Numbered from the stretch's first letter, positions 1 through 7,951 are shown. The stretch is 12,474 bases of DNA from Actinomycetes bacterium (GCA_021850345.1 JAJZMN010000246.1:1-12474), one strand, 5' to 3'. Notes: generated from the letters alone by a model not told the origin. Numbers and translations: made by a program.

Positions 1-639
1 CAGGTTGACACGCCGAGCGCCGAGCGAGCCCCCCACGACCCCGACCACCAGCCGGTCTGCGGGCAGCTCGAGCTCCTTTCGGGCTCGGGCGGCGGCCTCG
101 GCGCTCCGGTCCACCTCGGTGATCTCCCGGCGGACCGCCACGCCGGTCACCACGGCCCTCGGCAGGTCGGTCCCGGGGAAGGCCACGGCGTTGGCGGCCG
201 CCCGTCCGGCGAGGAGGCGGTGGACCGCGCCGGGAACCGCGTCGATGGTCACGAGGACGAGGGGCACCCCCAGCAGGACAGCTGCGACGTCCGCAGGAAA
301 GCTCGCGTAACCGCCGACCGAGACGACGACCCGGGGCCGGCGCCTCGCGAGGTCGACGATCTCGCGCCCGGTCGCCCACACGAGCCCCGCGACCGCCTCG
401 AGGTTCGCCCGCACCGACGCGGCGTCGAGCTTCCGCACGATGCCGCGCCCCGGGAGCAGGGTGAACGGGAAGCCCTCCCCGGCGAGGAGGAGCGCCTCCT
501 GGCCGCGGCTCGATCCGACGAGCTCGATCGATTCGGGGTCGTGCCCGAGCGCACCGAGGGCACGGGCGATCGCCAGCGCCTCGAAGACGTGGCCGCCCGT
601 CCCCCCGCCCGAGATCACGGCGAAGGGCCGGCGGGTCAT
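1..639 (-). CDS. murG: MurG, lipid II synthase glycosyltransferase (N-terminal part, cut by window edge)
   Basis: MurG transfers GlcNAc from UDP-GlcNAc to lipid I at the inner face of the membrane, giving lipid II. Only the first 213 codons are present; the UDP-GlcNAc-binding half lies beyond the left edge. The N-terminal Rossmann motif GGGTGGH is at residues 11-17, GGYASFP at 109-115, and GGSLGARR (usually GGSQGA) at 203-210. Several family positions differ: the usual HEQN reads VTID (130-133), the following Asn-containing helix has His (GAVHR), and the usual GNPVR reads GVAVR (166-170). The ATG (639-637) overlaps the ftsW TGA in a 4-base ATGA, which fixes the start and suggests coupled translation. 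The gene order ftsW-murG is normal for a dcw cluster. The family assignment is firm; whether the changed residues matter is unknown. Confidence 0.93.
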   Translation of the reverse strand, partial: MTRRPFAVISGGGTGGHVFEALAIARALGALGHDPESIELVGSSRGQEALLLAGEGFPFTLLPGRGIVRKLDAASVRANLEAVAGLVWATGREIVDLARRRPRVVVSVGGYASFPADVAAVLLGVPLVLVTIDAVPGAVHRLLAGRAAANAVAFPGTDLPRAVVTGVAVRREITEVDRSAEAAARARKELELPADRLVVGVVGGSLGARRVNL

Positions 640-1835
640 CCCGTCTTGGCCCCGACCCTGGTCCCGGCCCGGTCCCCGAGCGGACGGATGTCGCTCCGGC
701 GCTCCTGGCGGGCGATGCTCACGAGCACGCCGGCGCCCGCCATCGTGAGCACGAGCGAGGACCCGCCGTAGGAGATGAACGGGAGGGGGATCCCCGTCAC
801 CGGCAGGAGGCCGATCACCGCGCCCACGTTGATGACGGTCTCGATGGCGAGCCACGCCACGAGCGCCACCCCGAGGAGCCCGCCGAAGCGGTCCGGCGCG
901 CGGCTCGCGGCCCGGAAGCCGAACCAGCACAGCGCGCCGAGCAGCAAGAGGACGCAGGCGGCGCCAACCAGGCCGAGCTCCTGGCCGATCACCGAGAAGA
1001 TGAAGTCGGAGTGGGGGTTCGGAAGGAACCCCCACTTCTCGGTCCCGTTGCCGAGCCCCATGCCGAAGAGGTGGCCCGAGCCGAGCCCGATCAGCGACTG
1101 GACGACCTGGTAGCCCGAGCCCGACGCGTGGCTGCCGGGGTTGAGGAACGAGAGAAGGCGCTGCCGCCGGTACGGGTCGACGAGGCTCAGGACCACGCCG
1201 AGGGCCGCCACCACCCCGCCGATCTTCGCGATCGGCCGGAAGGAGACGCCCGAGGCGAACAGGATGGAGAGGCCGATGCATCCGAGCACGACGGTGGTGC
1301 CCATGTCGGGCTCGAGCAGCACCAGCGCGCATGCCGCCCCGGTGACGAGGAGCAACGGTCCGATCACCGTCCGTTCGCCGCCGCCCGCCTCCTCGCGGCG
1401 CACCACGAGGTCCGCCCCGAAGACGGCGAGGGCGAGCTTCATCACCTCGGAGGGCTGGACGTCGAACGAGCCGAAGCCGATCCACCGGCTCGCCCCTGTC
1501 GCCTGCACTGCGAGGTGCGGGACCAGCACGAGCAAGAGCCCGCCGAAGGCGGCGAGCACGAGGAGCCGGGAGAGCCGTCGCCATCTGCGGTAGTCCATGC
1601 GGCTCGTCACGACCATGACGACCGTGCCGAGCGCGAGCCACATGCACTGCCGGATGAGGATCGACCACGCGGAGCCGTAGGTCTCGATCGACACCACTTC
1701 GGACGCGGAGCCGACCATCACCGTGCCGAGGACGCACAGCGCGGCGACGAGCCCCACGAGGATCGTGGACGTCGGCATCTCGCGCAGGAGCACCACCACG
1801 CGTGCCTGGCGCGCCACCGACTTGGTCGCCGTCAT
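636..1835 (-). CDS. ftsW: FtsW, septal peptidoglycan glycosyltransferase (SEDS family)
   Basis: A multi-pass membrane protein of 399 residues that polymerises lipid II at the septum together with the transpeptidase FtsI. SEDS landmarks are visible: RWI (117-119), QPSEVMKLAL (127-136), LEPDMGTT (174-181), HSDFIFSVIGQELG (275-288) and GIPLPFISYGGSS (348-360). Asp 277 in the HSDF motif corresponds to the putative catalytic aspartate of the family. About ten hydrophobic segments can be picked out. The ATG at 1835-1833 has a purine-rich GGGAAGG about 5 bases upstream. The stop overlaps the murG start (ATGA). RodA is the alternative SEDS protein, but position between mraY and murG and the adjacent ftsI favour FtsW. 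No murD gene separates it from mraY. Confidence 0.95.
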   Translation of the reverse strand: MTATKSVARQARVVVLLREMPTSTILVGLVAALCVLGTVMVGSASEVVSIETYGSAWSILIRQCMWLALGTVVMVVTSRMDYRRWRRLSRLLVLAAFGGLLLVLVPHLAVQATGASRWIGFGSFDVQPSEVMKLALAVFGADLVVRREEAGGGERTVIGPLLLVTGAACALVLLEPDMGTTVVLGCIGLSILFASGVSFRPIAKIGGVVAALGVVLSLVDPYRRQRLLSFLNPGSHASGSGYQVVQSLIGLGSGHLFGMGLGNGTEKWGFLPNPHSDFIFSVIGQELGLVGAACVLLLLGALCWFGFRAASRAPDRFGGLLGVALVAWLAIETVINVGAVIGLLPVTGIPLPFISYGGSSLVLTMAGAGVLVSIARQERRSDIRPLGDRAGTRVGAKTG

Positions 1836-1915
1836 GGGGCCTTCCCTCTTTTCCTCCCGGATGCCGACGCACCATCGTCGCCGACCCGGACGTCCGGGTG
1901 GGGGACCTCGCGCAT
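1832..1915 (-). CDS. 27-codon reading frame filling the mraY-ftsW gap (uncertain)
   Basis: The ATG (1915-1913) shares one base with the mraY stop (TGATG), and the TGA (1834-1832) overlaps the ftsW start (ATGA), so the frame exactly bridges the two genes. The peptide is hydrophilic, begins MREVPHPDVRVGDDG and ends in a basic stretch RKRGK. I recognise no domain. It sits where murD would normally be. It could be a coupling peptide that carries ribosomes from mraY to ftsW, a remnant left by loss of murD, or chance: an open frame this short is common at this GC content. No separate ribosome binding site is evident for it. Confidence 0.25.
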   Translation of the reverse strand: MREVPHPDVRVGDDGASASGRKRGKAP

Positions 1916-2952
1916 CACAACTTCGTCACGGTCAGGTAGACGCCGTAGAAGACCCCGAGCGAGAGGGCCGCGAACAGGCCCGCGACGATCCACATCCGGA
2001 CGATGACCGTGGTCTCCGGCCAGCCGCTCAGCTCGAAGTGATGGTGGATGGGCGCCATGCGCAGCACGCGCTTTCGGAAGATCCGGAAGCTCACCACCTG
2101 GGCGATGACCGAGAGGGTCTCGATCACGAAGAGCCCGCCGAGGATCGGGAGCAGGAGGTCGAGGTTCAAGAGCAGGCACAGCGCCCCGAGCCCGGACCCG
2201 AGCGCGAGCGAGCCGGTGTCGCCGAGGAAGATCTTGGCCGGCGCCGCGTTCCACCACAGGAACCCGAGGCACGCGCCCCCCAGGGCGACCGCGGTGAGGG
2301 CGAGGTCGATCGCGTACGCCGGCAGCACGTGGAAGATCCGCTCGTGCCGGAAGATCCAGTACCCGAGGATGGCGATCACCGAGAAGGAGAGGCCCGACGA
2401 TCCCGCAGCGAGACCGTCGAGGCCGTCCGTCAGGTTGACGGCATTGGAGGCGCCGACGAGGACGAACACGGCGAAGAGGACCCAGCCGGCTTCTCCCAGC
2501 TCGGTGCCGGGCGAGCTCATCCGCGTGAACGACAGCGTCGTCGCGGTGTGCGCCCAGTGCACGGACAGCTCGGCGAAGAGCACCGCAACCGCCACCTGGG
2601 CGCCGAACTTCGCCCGCTTGTTCAACCCGAGGCTCCGTTGGTGCCGGACCTTGATCCAGTCGTCGAGCGCGCCGATGCCGCCGAACAGGACGACCGTGGT
2701 CACGACGAGCACGCCCTCGGCGGAGAACTTCACCGCGGTGCCGAGATGGCCGATCAGGTAGCCGCCGCAGACCGCGCCGAGGATGGCGAGGCCCCCCATC
2801 GTCGGGGTCCCCGCCTTCGCGGTGTGCGTCGCCGGACCGTCCTCGCGGATCTGCTGGCCGATGCGGTTGCGAAGGAGCCAGCGCATGAGGAGCGGCGTCC
2901 CGAAGATGGCGATCCAGAAGGCGGACGCCCCCGAGGACATGATCGACAGCAC
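1915..2952 (-). CDS. mraY: MraY, phospho-MurNAc-pentapeptide transferase (lipid I synthase)
   Basis: This integral membrane enzyme moves phospho-MurNAc-pentapeptide from UDP onto undecaprenyl phosphate to form lipid I. The product has 345 residues, normal for the family, with about ten hydrophobic segments. Family motifs are complete: GTPTMGG (48-54), the Mg-binding Asp pair in ALDDWIKVRHQ (Asp 97-98), NLTDGLDGLA (173-182), FLGDTGSLALG (242-252) and the PIHHHFE loop (301-307). The chosen GTG (2952-2950) lies 2 bases after the murE stop and has GGGGTGG about 6 bases upstream; an in-frame ATG four codons later (2940) is possible. It lies directly after murE with no murF between, which is unusual. 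Its stop touches the small frame at 1832-1915. Confidence 0.96.
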   Translation of the reverse strand: MLSIMSSGASAFWIAIFGTPLLMRWLLRNRIGQQIREDGPATHTAKAGTPTMGGLAILGAVCGGYLIGHLGTAVKFSAEGVLVVTTVVLFGGIGALDDWIKVRHQRSLGLNKRAKFGAQVAVAVLFAELSVHWAHTATTLSFTRMSSPGTELGEAGWVLFAVFVLVGASNAVNLTDGLDGLAAGSSGLSFSVIAILGYWIFRHERIFHVLPAYAIDLALTAVALGGACLGFLWWNAAPAKIFLGDTGSLALGSGLGALCLLLNLDLLLPILGGLFVIETLSVIAQVVSFRIFRKRVLRMAPIHHHFELSGWPETTVIVRMWIVAGLFAALSLGVFYGVYLTVTKL

Positions 2953-2954
2953 GC

Positions 2955-4409
2955 TCAGCCACCCCGGCCGGAACGCCGGCCGACCGCTCGGGACGCGACC
3001 GCCTCGGCGACAACCGCGCGGTCGTCGAAGGGAAGACGCCGGTCCCCGACCACCTGCACCGTCTCGTGCCCCTTACCGGCGACGACCACCACGTCCCCTG
3101 GCCGCGCGCACCGGACGGCGGCGTGGATCGCATTGCGTCGGTCGGGCTCGACGAGCGGGCGGGCGGGAGGCGCGACGCCGCGCAGCACCTCGTCGATGAT
3201 CGACCCGGGGTCCTCGTGTCGCGGGTTGTCCGAGGTGACGACCACCACGTCGGCGAGCCTTGCGGCGACCGCCCCCATGAGCGGCCGCTTGAGCGGGTCG
3301 CGGTCGCCGCCACACCCGAAGACCACGACCGTCCGGCCGCCGCCGCCCCGAGCGACGCGTCGCGCCTCGGTGAGCACCGCCTCGAGCGCCGTCGGCGTGT
3401 GCGCGTAGTCGACGAGCACGGTGAACCCGAGGTCGGCGGTGTCGACCACCTGCATCCGGCCGGGCACCGGACCGGCCGCCGAGAGCCCTTCGGCGACGAC
3501 GCGCGGCGCCACGCCGAGGACGACCGCCGCCTCCGCGGCGAGCTGCGCGTTCGCCACGTTGACGAGGCCGGTGAGCGGCACCGTCACCTGCTCGCCGCGC
3601 CAGGTGAACCGAGACCGGCCGACGTCGAGTGCCACGGCGCGTATGGCCGCTCTCGTGACGGCCACCGCCGGGACGCTCGTCCGCTCGAGGAGCCGCCGCC
3701 CCCAGGGGTCGTCGGCGTCCACGACCGCGGCTCTCGCCCGCTCGGGCTCGAACAACAGCGCTTTGGCGTCGAAGTAGGCCTCCATCGAGCCGTGGAAGTC
3801 GAGGTGGTCGTGGCTCAGGTTCGTGAAGACCGCCACGTCGAACCGGACGGTGTCCACACGGGCCTGCGCCAGCGCGTGGCTCGACACCTCCATCGCCACG
3901 GCGGGGCGCGGGCCCGCCGGGTGGGCGTCGCGGACCGCCGCGAACGTGCGCTGCAGCTCCGTGGCCTCCGGCGTCGTCCTCGTGCCGGTGAGCGTGCCGA
4001 TCACGGTCGTCGGATGGCCGGCGTGCTCGAGCACGGCGCCGAGGAGGTGGGCGACGGTCGTCTTGCCGTTCGTCCCGGTGATGCCCGCCGTGACCAGCGA
4101 GGCGGCCGGGTGGCCGTAGAAGGCGGCGGCGAGACGCGCCATCGCGGGCCGCCCGCCGCCCGGCGGAACCCGGAGCCGGACGACCTCGCGGGGCAGCGGG
4201 CCGACGTCGCGCTCGCAGAGGAGTCCCACGGCGCCCCGCTCGACGGCTTCGGGCGCATGTTCGTGGCCGTCGGTCTGGCGGCCGACGAGGCAGCAGAAGA
4301 GCGTGCCCGGCGTGACGAGCCGGCTGTCGTGCTCGACGCCGGTCACGTCGACGTCGCCCGGGGTGCCCGACGTGTCGAGCAGGTCGATGTCGTCGAGCAG
4401 GAGGGTCAT
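2955..4409 (-). CDS. murE: MurE, UDP-MurNAc-tripeptide synthetase (meso-diaminopimelate adding)
   Basis: A cytoplasmic ATP-dependent ligase that adds the third residue of the peptidoglycan stem peptide. With the start at 4409 the product has 484 residues. Visible motifs are the P-loop GITGTNGKTT (about 109-118), EVSSHAL (174-180), the Lys of YFDAKALLF (Lys 216, equivalent to the carbamylated Lys), DYAHTP (334-339) and GKGHE (445-449). DNPRHEDP (394-401) carries the Arg that reads the extra carboxylate of meso-diaminopimelate; lysine-type enzymes usually have DNPA. The ATG at 4409 is preferred because MTLLLDDID aligns with the usual N-terminus. An in-frame ATG at 4448 would add 13 residues and shorten the gap to ftsI from 73 to 34 bases; neither start has a clear Shine-Dalgarno. 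No murF follows. Confidence 0.95.
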   Translation of the reverse strand: MTLLLDDIDLLDTSGTPGDVDVTGVEHDSRLVTPGTLFCCLVGRQTDGHEHAPEAVERGAVGLLCERDVGPLPREVVRLRVPPGGGRPAMARLAAAFYGHPAASLVTAGITGTNGKTTVAHLLGAVLEHAGHPTTVIGTLTGTRTTPEATELQRTFAAVRDAHPAGPRPAVAMEVSSHALAQARVDTVRFDVAVFTNLSHDHLDFHGSMEAYFDAKALLFEPERARAAVVDADDPWGRRLLERTSVPAVAVTRAAIRAVALDVGRSRFTWRGEQVTVPLTGLVNVANAQLAAEAAVVLGVAPRVVAEGLSAAGPVPGRMQVVDTADLGFTVLVDYAHTPTALEAVLTEARRVARGGGGRTVVVFGCGGDRDPLKRPLMGAVAARLADVVVVTSDNPRHEDPGSIIDEVLRGVAPPARPLVEPDRRNAIHAAVRCARPGDVVVVAGKGHETVQVVGDRRLPFDDRAVVAEAVASRAVGRRSGRGG

Positions 4410-4482
4410 GCGCACGGAAGGCTGCCGGGGAGCGCTGCCACGGACCATCCGTGGGCCGAGGCCCCAGCGGATGGTAGCCGCC

Positions 4483-6516
4483 TCACGCCGATTCCCGGAC
4501 CAGCGCTGTCAGTGTCTTGGGGGCCGCGACCTGTGGCTTGCCCCCGAGCCCCGGCGTCGTCGGCACGTCGTAGCGGTGCAGGGCGTACGCCATGATCTTC
4601 GAGAACACGGGGGCGGCGACGGCACCGCCGTAGATGGGAGTGGGACGGTTGAGGACCACGATCGCGGAGAGCACCGGGTGGTTCGCAGGGGCGAACCCCA
4701 CGAACGTCGCGTCGAACGCGCCTGTGATGTACCCGGGGGTGCCGTTGTCCGCGGGCACCTGCGCCGTGCCGGTCTTGCCGGCGACCAGGTAGCCGGGGAC
4801 GGCCGCCGCGACACCGGTGCCCGCGTCGACGACCTGCTCGAACATGGGCACCAGCTCCCGGTCGACCCAGGCCGGGATCACCCGGTGCGCCGGTGACGGC
4901 GCCGTCGGGTGGACGGCGCCGTCCGAGCTCTCGGTCGCGCGGACGAGCTTCGGGGCGACGAAGACCCCGCCGTTGGCGACGGTGTTGTACGCGTCGAGCA
5001 CCTGCAGGGGGCTGACGGCGTCCACCTGCCCGATCGGCAAGGACACCCAGTCGGTCACCGCCCATTGCGCCGGCGACACGAGCAGGCCGGGTGACGCCCC
5101 CGGGAAGTGCAAGCCGGTTGTCCTGCCGAAGCCGAGCCGCGTCACCTGCGCGAGCAGTCGTGTCTCGCCGAGCTGCTGGGTGATCTCGGAGGTCCCGATG
5201 TTCGACGACTGCGCGAGGATCTGCGTCGCGGTCATCTGCTGGGTCGGATGCGGTGTCGCGTCGTGGAAGAGGTAGCCGTCGATCGTTCGTTGATCGGGCA
5301 CCGTGAAGGTGGACTGCGGCGTGATCACTCCCGAGGCGAGGGCCGCGGAGAACGGCACGACCTTGAAGACCGATCCCGGCTCGTAGAGCTGGGTCACCGC
5401 CGCGTTCGTCGGCGCCTCCTCGACCGGGCCGCCCGGTCCGATGACGACCGGGCCCGACGAACCCGCAGCACCTGGGCTCGGAGAAGCCGTGGACGACCCG
5501 GTGGACGCCGAGCCCCCCGGCGCTTGCTTCGGGGCGGCGACCAGGTTGGCCATGGCCAGGATCTGGCCGGTCGCCGTGTCCATCACCACCGCTTCCCCGC
5601 CGCTCGCGTGCGACGCCACGATCTCCTGGGCGAGGTCCTCCTCGGCGGTGTACTGCAAGGGCGCGTCCAGCGTCAGCTGCAAGCCGGTGCCCGCGACCGC
5701 GGGAGTCTTCTCCGCGACCGGGGTCCCGGGGAGCTGGACGCCGAGGGGGGACTCGAGGAGCGTCTCGTGGCCGGCTTGGCCGGCGAGCAGCCGGTTGTAC
5801 TGCGCCTCCAGCCCGGCGTCGCCCAGGCCCGCAGCGTTCACCCCGCCGACGACCGGAGCCGCGAGGCCGCCGTCGGGAGCGACGTTGACCGAATTGTCGA
5901 TCATGGTGATCCCGGGGAAGGCCAACGCCGACACCTTCTTCGCCTGCGGGACCGCCAGGTTCGGGACCAGGGGCACGTAGCCGGACTTCTCGGAGAGCAG
6001 CGCGGTGAGGCGCGGCGCTCCGACGTGCAACAACGGTGCCAGGGCGCGTGCCTCGCTCGACGGATGGCTGACCTGGAAATCGTCGGCGACGACCATCTCG
6101 GTGGGGATCGACGTGTCCAGCACGACGCCGTTGCGGTCGGTGACCGACCCTCGCAGAGCCGGGACGGTCACGGGCTGCATCAGCTCCTGCGCCGCTTGTT
6201 GCTGGTACTGGCCCGCGTGGAGGACCTGGACGTCGACGAGCCGCGCGGCGACGACGAGGAGCACGAGGACGAGCACGAGCCGTGCGATCCGCACGCGCCG
6301 GACGAGCGAGGCTCGCCGCTGCGCTCCGGTGGGCCGCGCCTTTCTCTGGCGAACGGGCGGTCGGGATCCTCGCCGGTCTCGGGGGTCGGCACGCAGTGGT
6401 GGCCGCTGGGCCTCGCGGCGCGGGGTCGGCTGGGCCTCGCGGCGCCGGGGTGTCGGCGACTCGCGGGGACGCCGGAGCGGCGACGCGGGGCGCGTCGCCG
6501 TCGTGGTGGGGGTCAC
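4483..6516 (-). CDS. ftsI: FtsI / PBP3-type septal transpeptidase (class B penicillin-binding protein)
   Basis: Cross-links septal peptidoglycan in partnership with FtsW. The 677-residue protein has a cytoplasmic tail of about 76 residues rich in Arg and Pro, one membrane segment (about 77-95), a dimerisation domain starting near RGSVTDRNG (122-130), and the transpeptidase domain. Catalytic motifs are intact: SVFK with Ser 382, SSN (437-439) and KTGTAQ (581-586). A Gly/Ser/Pro/Ala-rich stretch (about 328-370) just before the active serine replaces the much shorter loop usual here. No PASTA domains follow. The GTG start (6516-6514) overlaps the stop of the ftsL-like gene as GTGA, which fixes it. 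The tail contains an 8-residue duplication encoded at 6405-6452. Confidence 0.95.
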   Translation of the reverse strand: MTPTTTATRPASPLRRPRESPTPRRREAQPTPRREAQRPPLRADPRDRRGSRPPVRQRKARPTGAQRRASLVRRVRIARLVLVLVLLVVAARLVDVQVLHAGQYQQQAAQELMQPVTVPALRGSVTDRNGVVLDTSIPTEMVVADDFQVSHPSSEARALAPLLHVGAPRLTALLSEKSGYVPLVPNLAVPQAKKVSALAFPGITMIDNSVNVAPDGGLAAPVVGGVNAAGLGDAGLEAQYNRLLAGQAGHETLLESPLGVQLPGTPVAEKTPAVAGTGLQLTLDAPLQYTAEEDLAQEIVASHASGGEAVVMDTATGQILAMANLVAAPKQAPGGSASTGSSTASPSPGAAGSSGPVVIGPGGPVEEAPTNAAVTQLYEPGSVFKVVPFSAALASGVITPQSTFTVPDQRTIDGYLFHDATPHPTQQMTATQILAQSSNIGTSEITQQLGETRLLAQVTRLGFGRTTGLHFPGASPGLLVSPAQWAVTDWVSLPIGQVDAVSPLQVLDAYNTVANGGVFVAPKLVRATESSDGAVHPTAPSPAHRVIPAWVDRELVPMFEQVVDAGTGVAAAVPGYLVAGKTGTAQVPADNGTPGYITGAFDATFVGFAPANHPVLSAIVVLNRPTPIYGGAVAAPVFSKIMAYALHRYDVPTTPGLGGKPQVAAPKTLTALVRESA
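6405..6452 (-). repeat. 24-base tandem duplication in the ftsI cytoplasmic tail
   Basis: Two adjacent 24-base units (6405-6428 and 6429-6452) share their first 16 bases exactly (gctgggcctcgcggcg on the plus strand) and differ slightly after that. The period is a multiple of three, so the frame is kept. It gives two copies of PRREAQ in the basic, proline-rich N-terminal tail of FtsI (about residues 23-37). This probably arose by slippage or unequal exchange. Confidence 0.75.
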
Positions 6517-6983
6517 CCGCCCGATGCAGTCGGACGGGCGGGAGAGGTGCCCGCAGGCGGGGTGACGTGCGGAGGTGGCAGCGGCACGTCGAGCGGGACG
6601 TATGCGATCTGGTGCACCTGTGACGGAGGCACCATGTGCAGCGTGTCTTCTGCCACTCGGAGGATACGCGAGGGGTTCTCGAGGTTGGCGAGCGCGAGAC
6701 CCTCTCGCTGGTGGAGCAGCCTCGCCGATGTGATCTCCGACTGGATGTTGGCGAGACGGACCTGCCCTTGGGCGAGCTCGGCATGGCCGATCACCACGAG
6801 CAGGAGGCTGAAGCTCACCACGAGGCCGGAGAGGACCGGAGCGAGGGACCGCTTCCGGGCGCGCCGCGTCCGCGGCGCCACGACCTCGAGCGGGGGTCGC
6901 TGATCGACGCGTGTCGCCGGCCGGATCGCCGGCTGGGTCGCCGGTCGTGGCGACGCCACCACCCTTGTCACCACCGTGCTCAT
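6513..6983 (-). CDS. ftsL: FtsL-like septum protein (FtsL/DivIC family)
   Basis: A 156-residue bitopic membrane protein in the position of FtsL between rsmH and ftsI. FtsL-type proteins bind DivIC/FtsB partners and help activate FtsWI at the septum. The N-terminal 45 residues are rich in Pro, Ala and Arg, ending in RTRRARKR (38-45). One membrane helix follows (about 48-67), then a likely coiled coil (about 70-102) and the signature NPSRILRVAEDTLHMVPPSQV (103-123), typical of the FtsL/DivIC group. The C-terminus is proline-rich. The ATG (6983-6981) overlaps the rsmH stop as ATGA. FtsL is poorly conserved in sequence, so the name rests on motif plus position; a generic septum formation initiator is the alternative. 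Confidence 0.85.
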   Translation of the reverse strand: MSTVVTRVVASPRPATQPAIRPATRVDQRPPLEVVAPRTRRARKRSLAPVLSGLVVSFSLLLVVIGHAELAQGQVRLANIQSEITSARLLHQREGLALANLENPSRILRVAEDTLHMVPPSQVHQIAYVPLDVPLPPPHVTPPAGTSPARPTASGG

Positions 6984-7951
6984 GCGGCCGCCTTCCGCTC
7001 TATGGCGCGGAGCCTCGCGCTCTCCGCGCGGTGGTTCCGTGCGACTTCGACCGCCGACGGCTTGCGGGCCCCGCGGAAGACGAGCTCGTGCTCGGGGGCG
7101 GCACCGCAGACGCAGGGGAGCCCCGGGGGGCAGGTGCAGCCGCCGGCGGCCGCCTCGGCAAAGGCCGACTTCACCAGCCGGTCCTCTCCTGAGTGGTACG
7201 AGATCACCACCAACCTCCCGCCCGGCGCGAGCAGCCACAACGCGGCAGGCAGGGCAGTGGCGAGCTGGGACAGCTCCTCGTTCACGGCAATCCTCAGTGC
7301 CTGGAACACGCGTCGCGCGGGGTGGCCGCGCCGGCGAGCAGCGGCCGGCACGGCTCTTGCGACGATCTCGGCAAGCTCGATCGTCGTGGTCACCGGTCGC
7401 GCGGCGACGATCGCCCGAGCGATACGTCGCGCGAACCGAGCTTCTCCGTTTGCGGCGAAGAGCGCTGCCAGCTCTTCTGCGCTCGCGGTGTTGACGAGAT
7501 CGGCCGCCGTGGGGCCGGTGGTCGTGTCCATGCGCATGTCCAGAGGTGCCGGCGCCCGGTACGAGAACCCGCGCTCGGCGCGGTCGAGCTGCGGCGAGCT
7601 GACGCCGAGGTCCAAGAGCACGCCCGCGACGACCGGGGTGGCCGCCGGCGACTGCGGCCAGGACCCGGGATCGGCGGCCGCCGTGCGGACCACCTCTTCG
7701 ACGCGTTCGAACGTCGACCGTCGCACGACCGCCCGGCGACCAAAGTCCGCCAGCCGGAGGCCGGTGGCCGCGACCGCGTCGGGGTCCCGATCGAGGGCGA
7801 GCACACCGAGGTGCGCGTGGGCGCGGAGCAGCGCGGCGGAGTGTCCCCCGCCGCCGGCCGTCCCGTCGACGACCACGCCTGCGGGCACCGGCCCGAACAG
7901 CGCGACCACCTCGTCCACCATGACGGGATCGTGAGAAAACGTCCGGGCCAT
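6980..7951 (-). CDS. rsmH: RsmH (MraW), 16S rRNA m4C1402 methyltransferase
   Basis: Uses S-adenosylmethionine to methylate N4 of C1402 in 16S rRNA, in the ribosomal P site. The product of 323 residues is of normal length. Motifs in order are FSHDPVM (5-11), the SAM-binding DGTAGGGGHS (29-38), LDRDPDA (53-59), LDLGVSSPQLDRAERGFS (113-130), FQALRIAVNEEL (216-227) and SYHSGEDRLVK (241-251), where the family usually reads SFHSLEDR. A Cys-rich segment CTCPPGLPCVCG (262-273) is common in actinobacterial members. The ATG at 7951 is chosen because GAGGGG at 7958-7963 sits 6 bases upstream and the conserved N-terminus begins here. The frame stays open further upstream, including an ATG at 8038, but without homology. 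The stop overlaps the ftsL-like start. Confidence 0.95.
   Translation of the reverse strand: MARTFSHDPVMVDEVVALFGPVPAGVVVDGTAGGGGHSAALLRAHAHLGVLALDRDPDAVAATGLRLADFGRRAVVRRSTFERVEEVVRTAAADPGSWPQSPAATPVVAGVLLDLGVSSPQLDRAERGFSYRAPAPLDMRMDTTTGPTAADLVNTASAEELAALFAANGEARFARRIARAIVAARPVTTTIELAEIVARAVPAAARRRGHPARRVFQALRIAVNEELSQLATALPAALWLLAPGGRLVVISYHSGEDRLVKSAFAEAAAGGCTCPPGLPCVCGAAPEHELVFRGARKPSAVEVARNHRAESARLRAIERKAAA

Noticed and set aside
5..771. Plus-strand open frames over murG and ftsW
   Set aside because: Antisense shadows of clearly conserved genes, with Arg/Pro/Ala-rich translations and no domain.
1011..4595. Long plus-strand frames of several hundred codons opposite ftsW, mraY and murE
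   Set aside because: Composition is dominated by Arg, Asp, Glu, His and Pro, as expected when GC-rich genes are read in antisense phase; no conserved motif was found.
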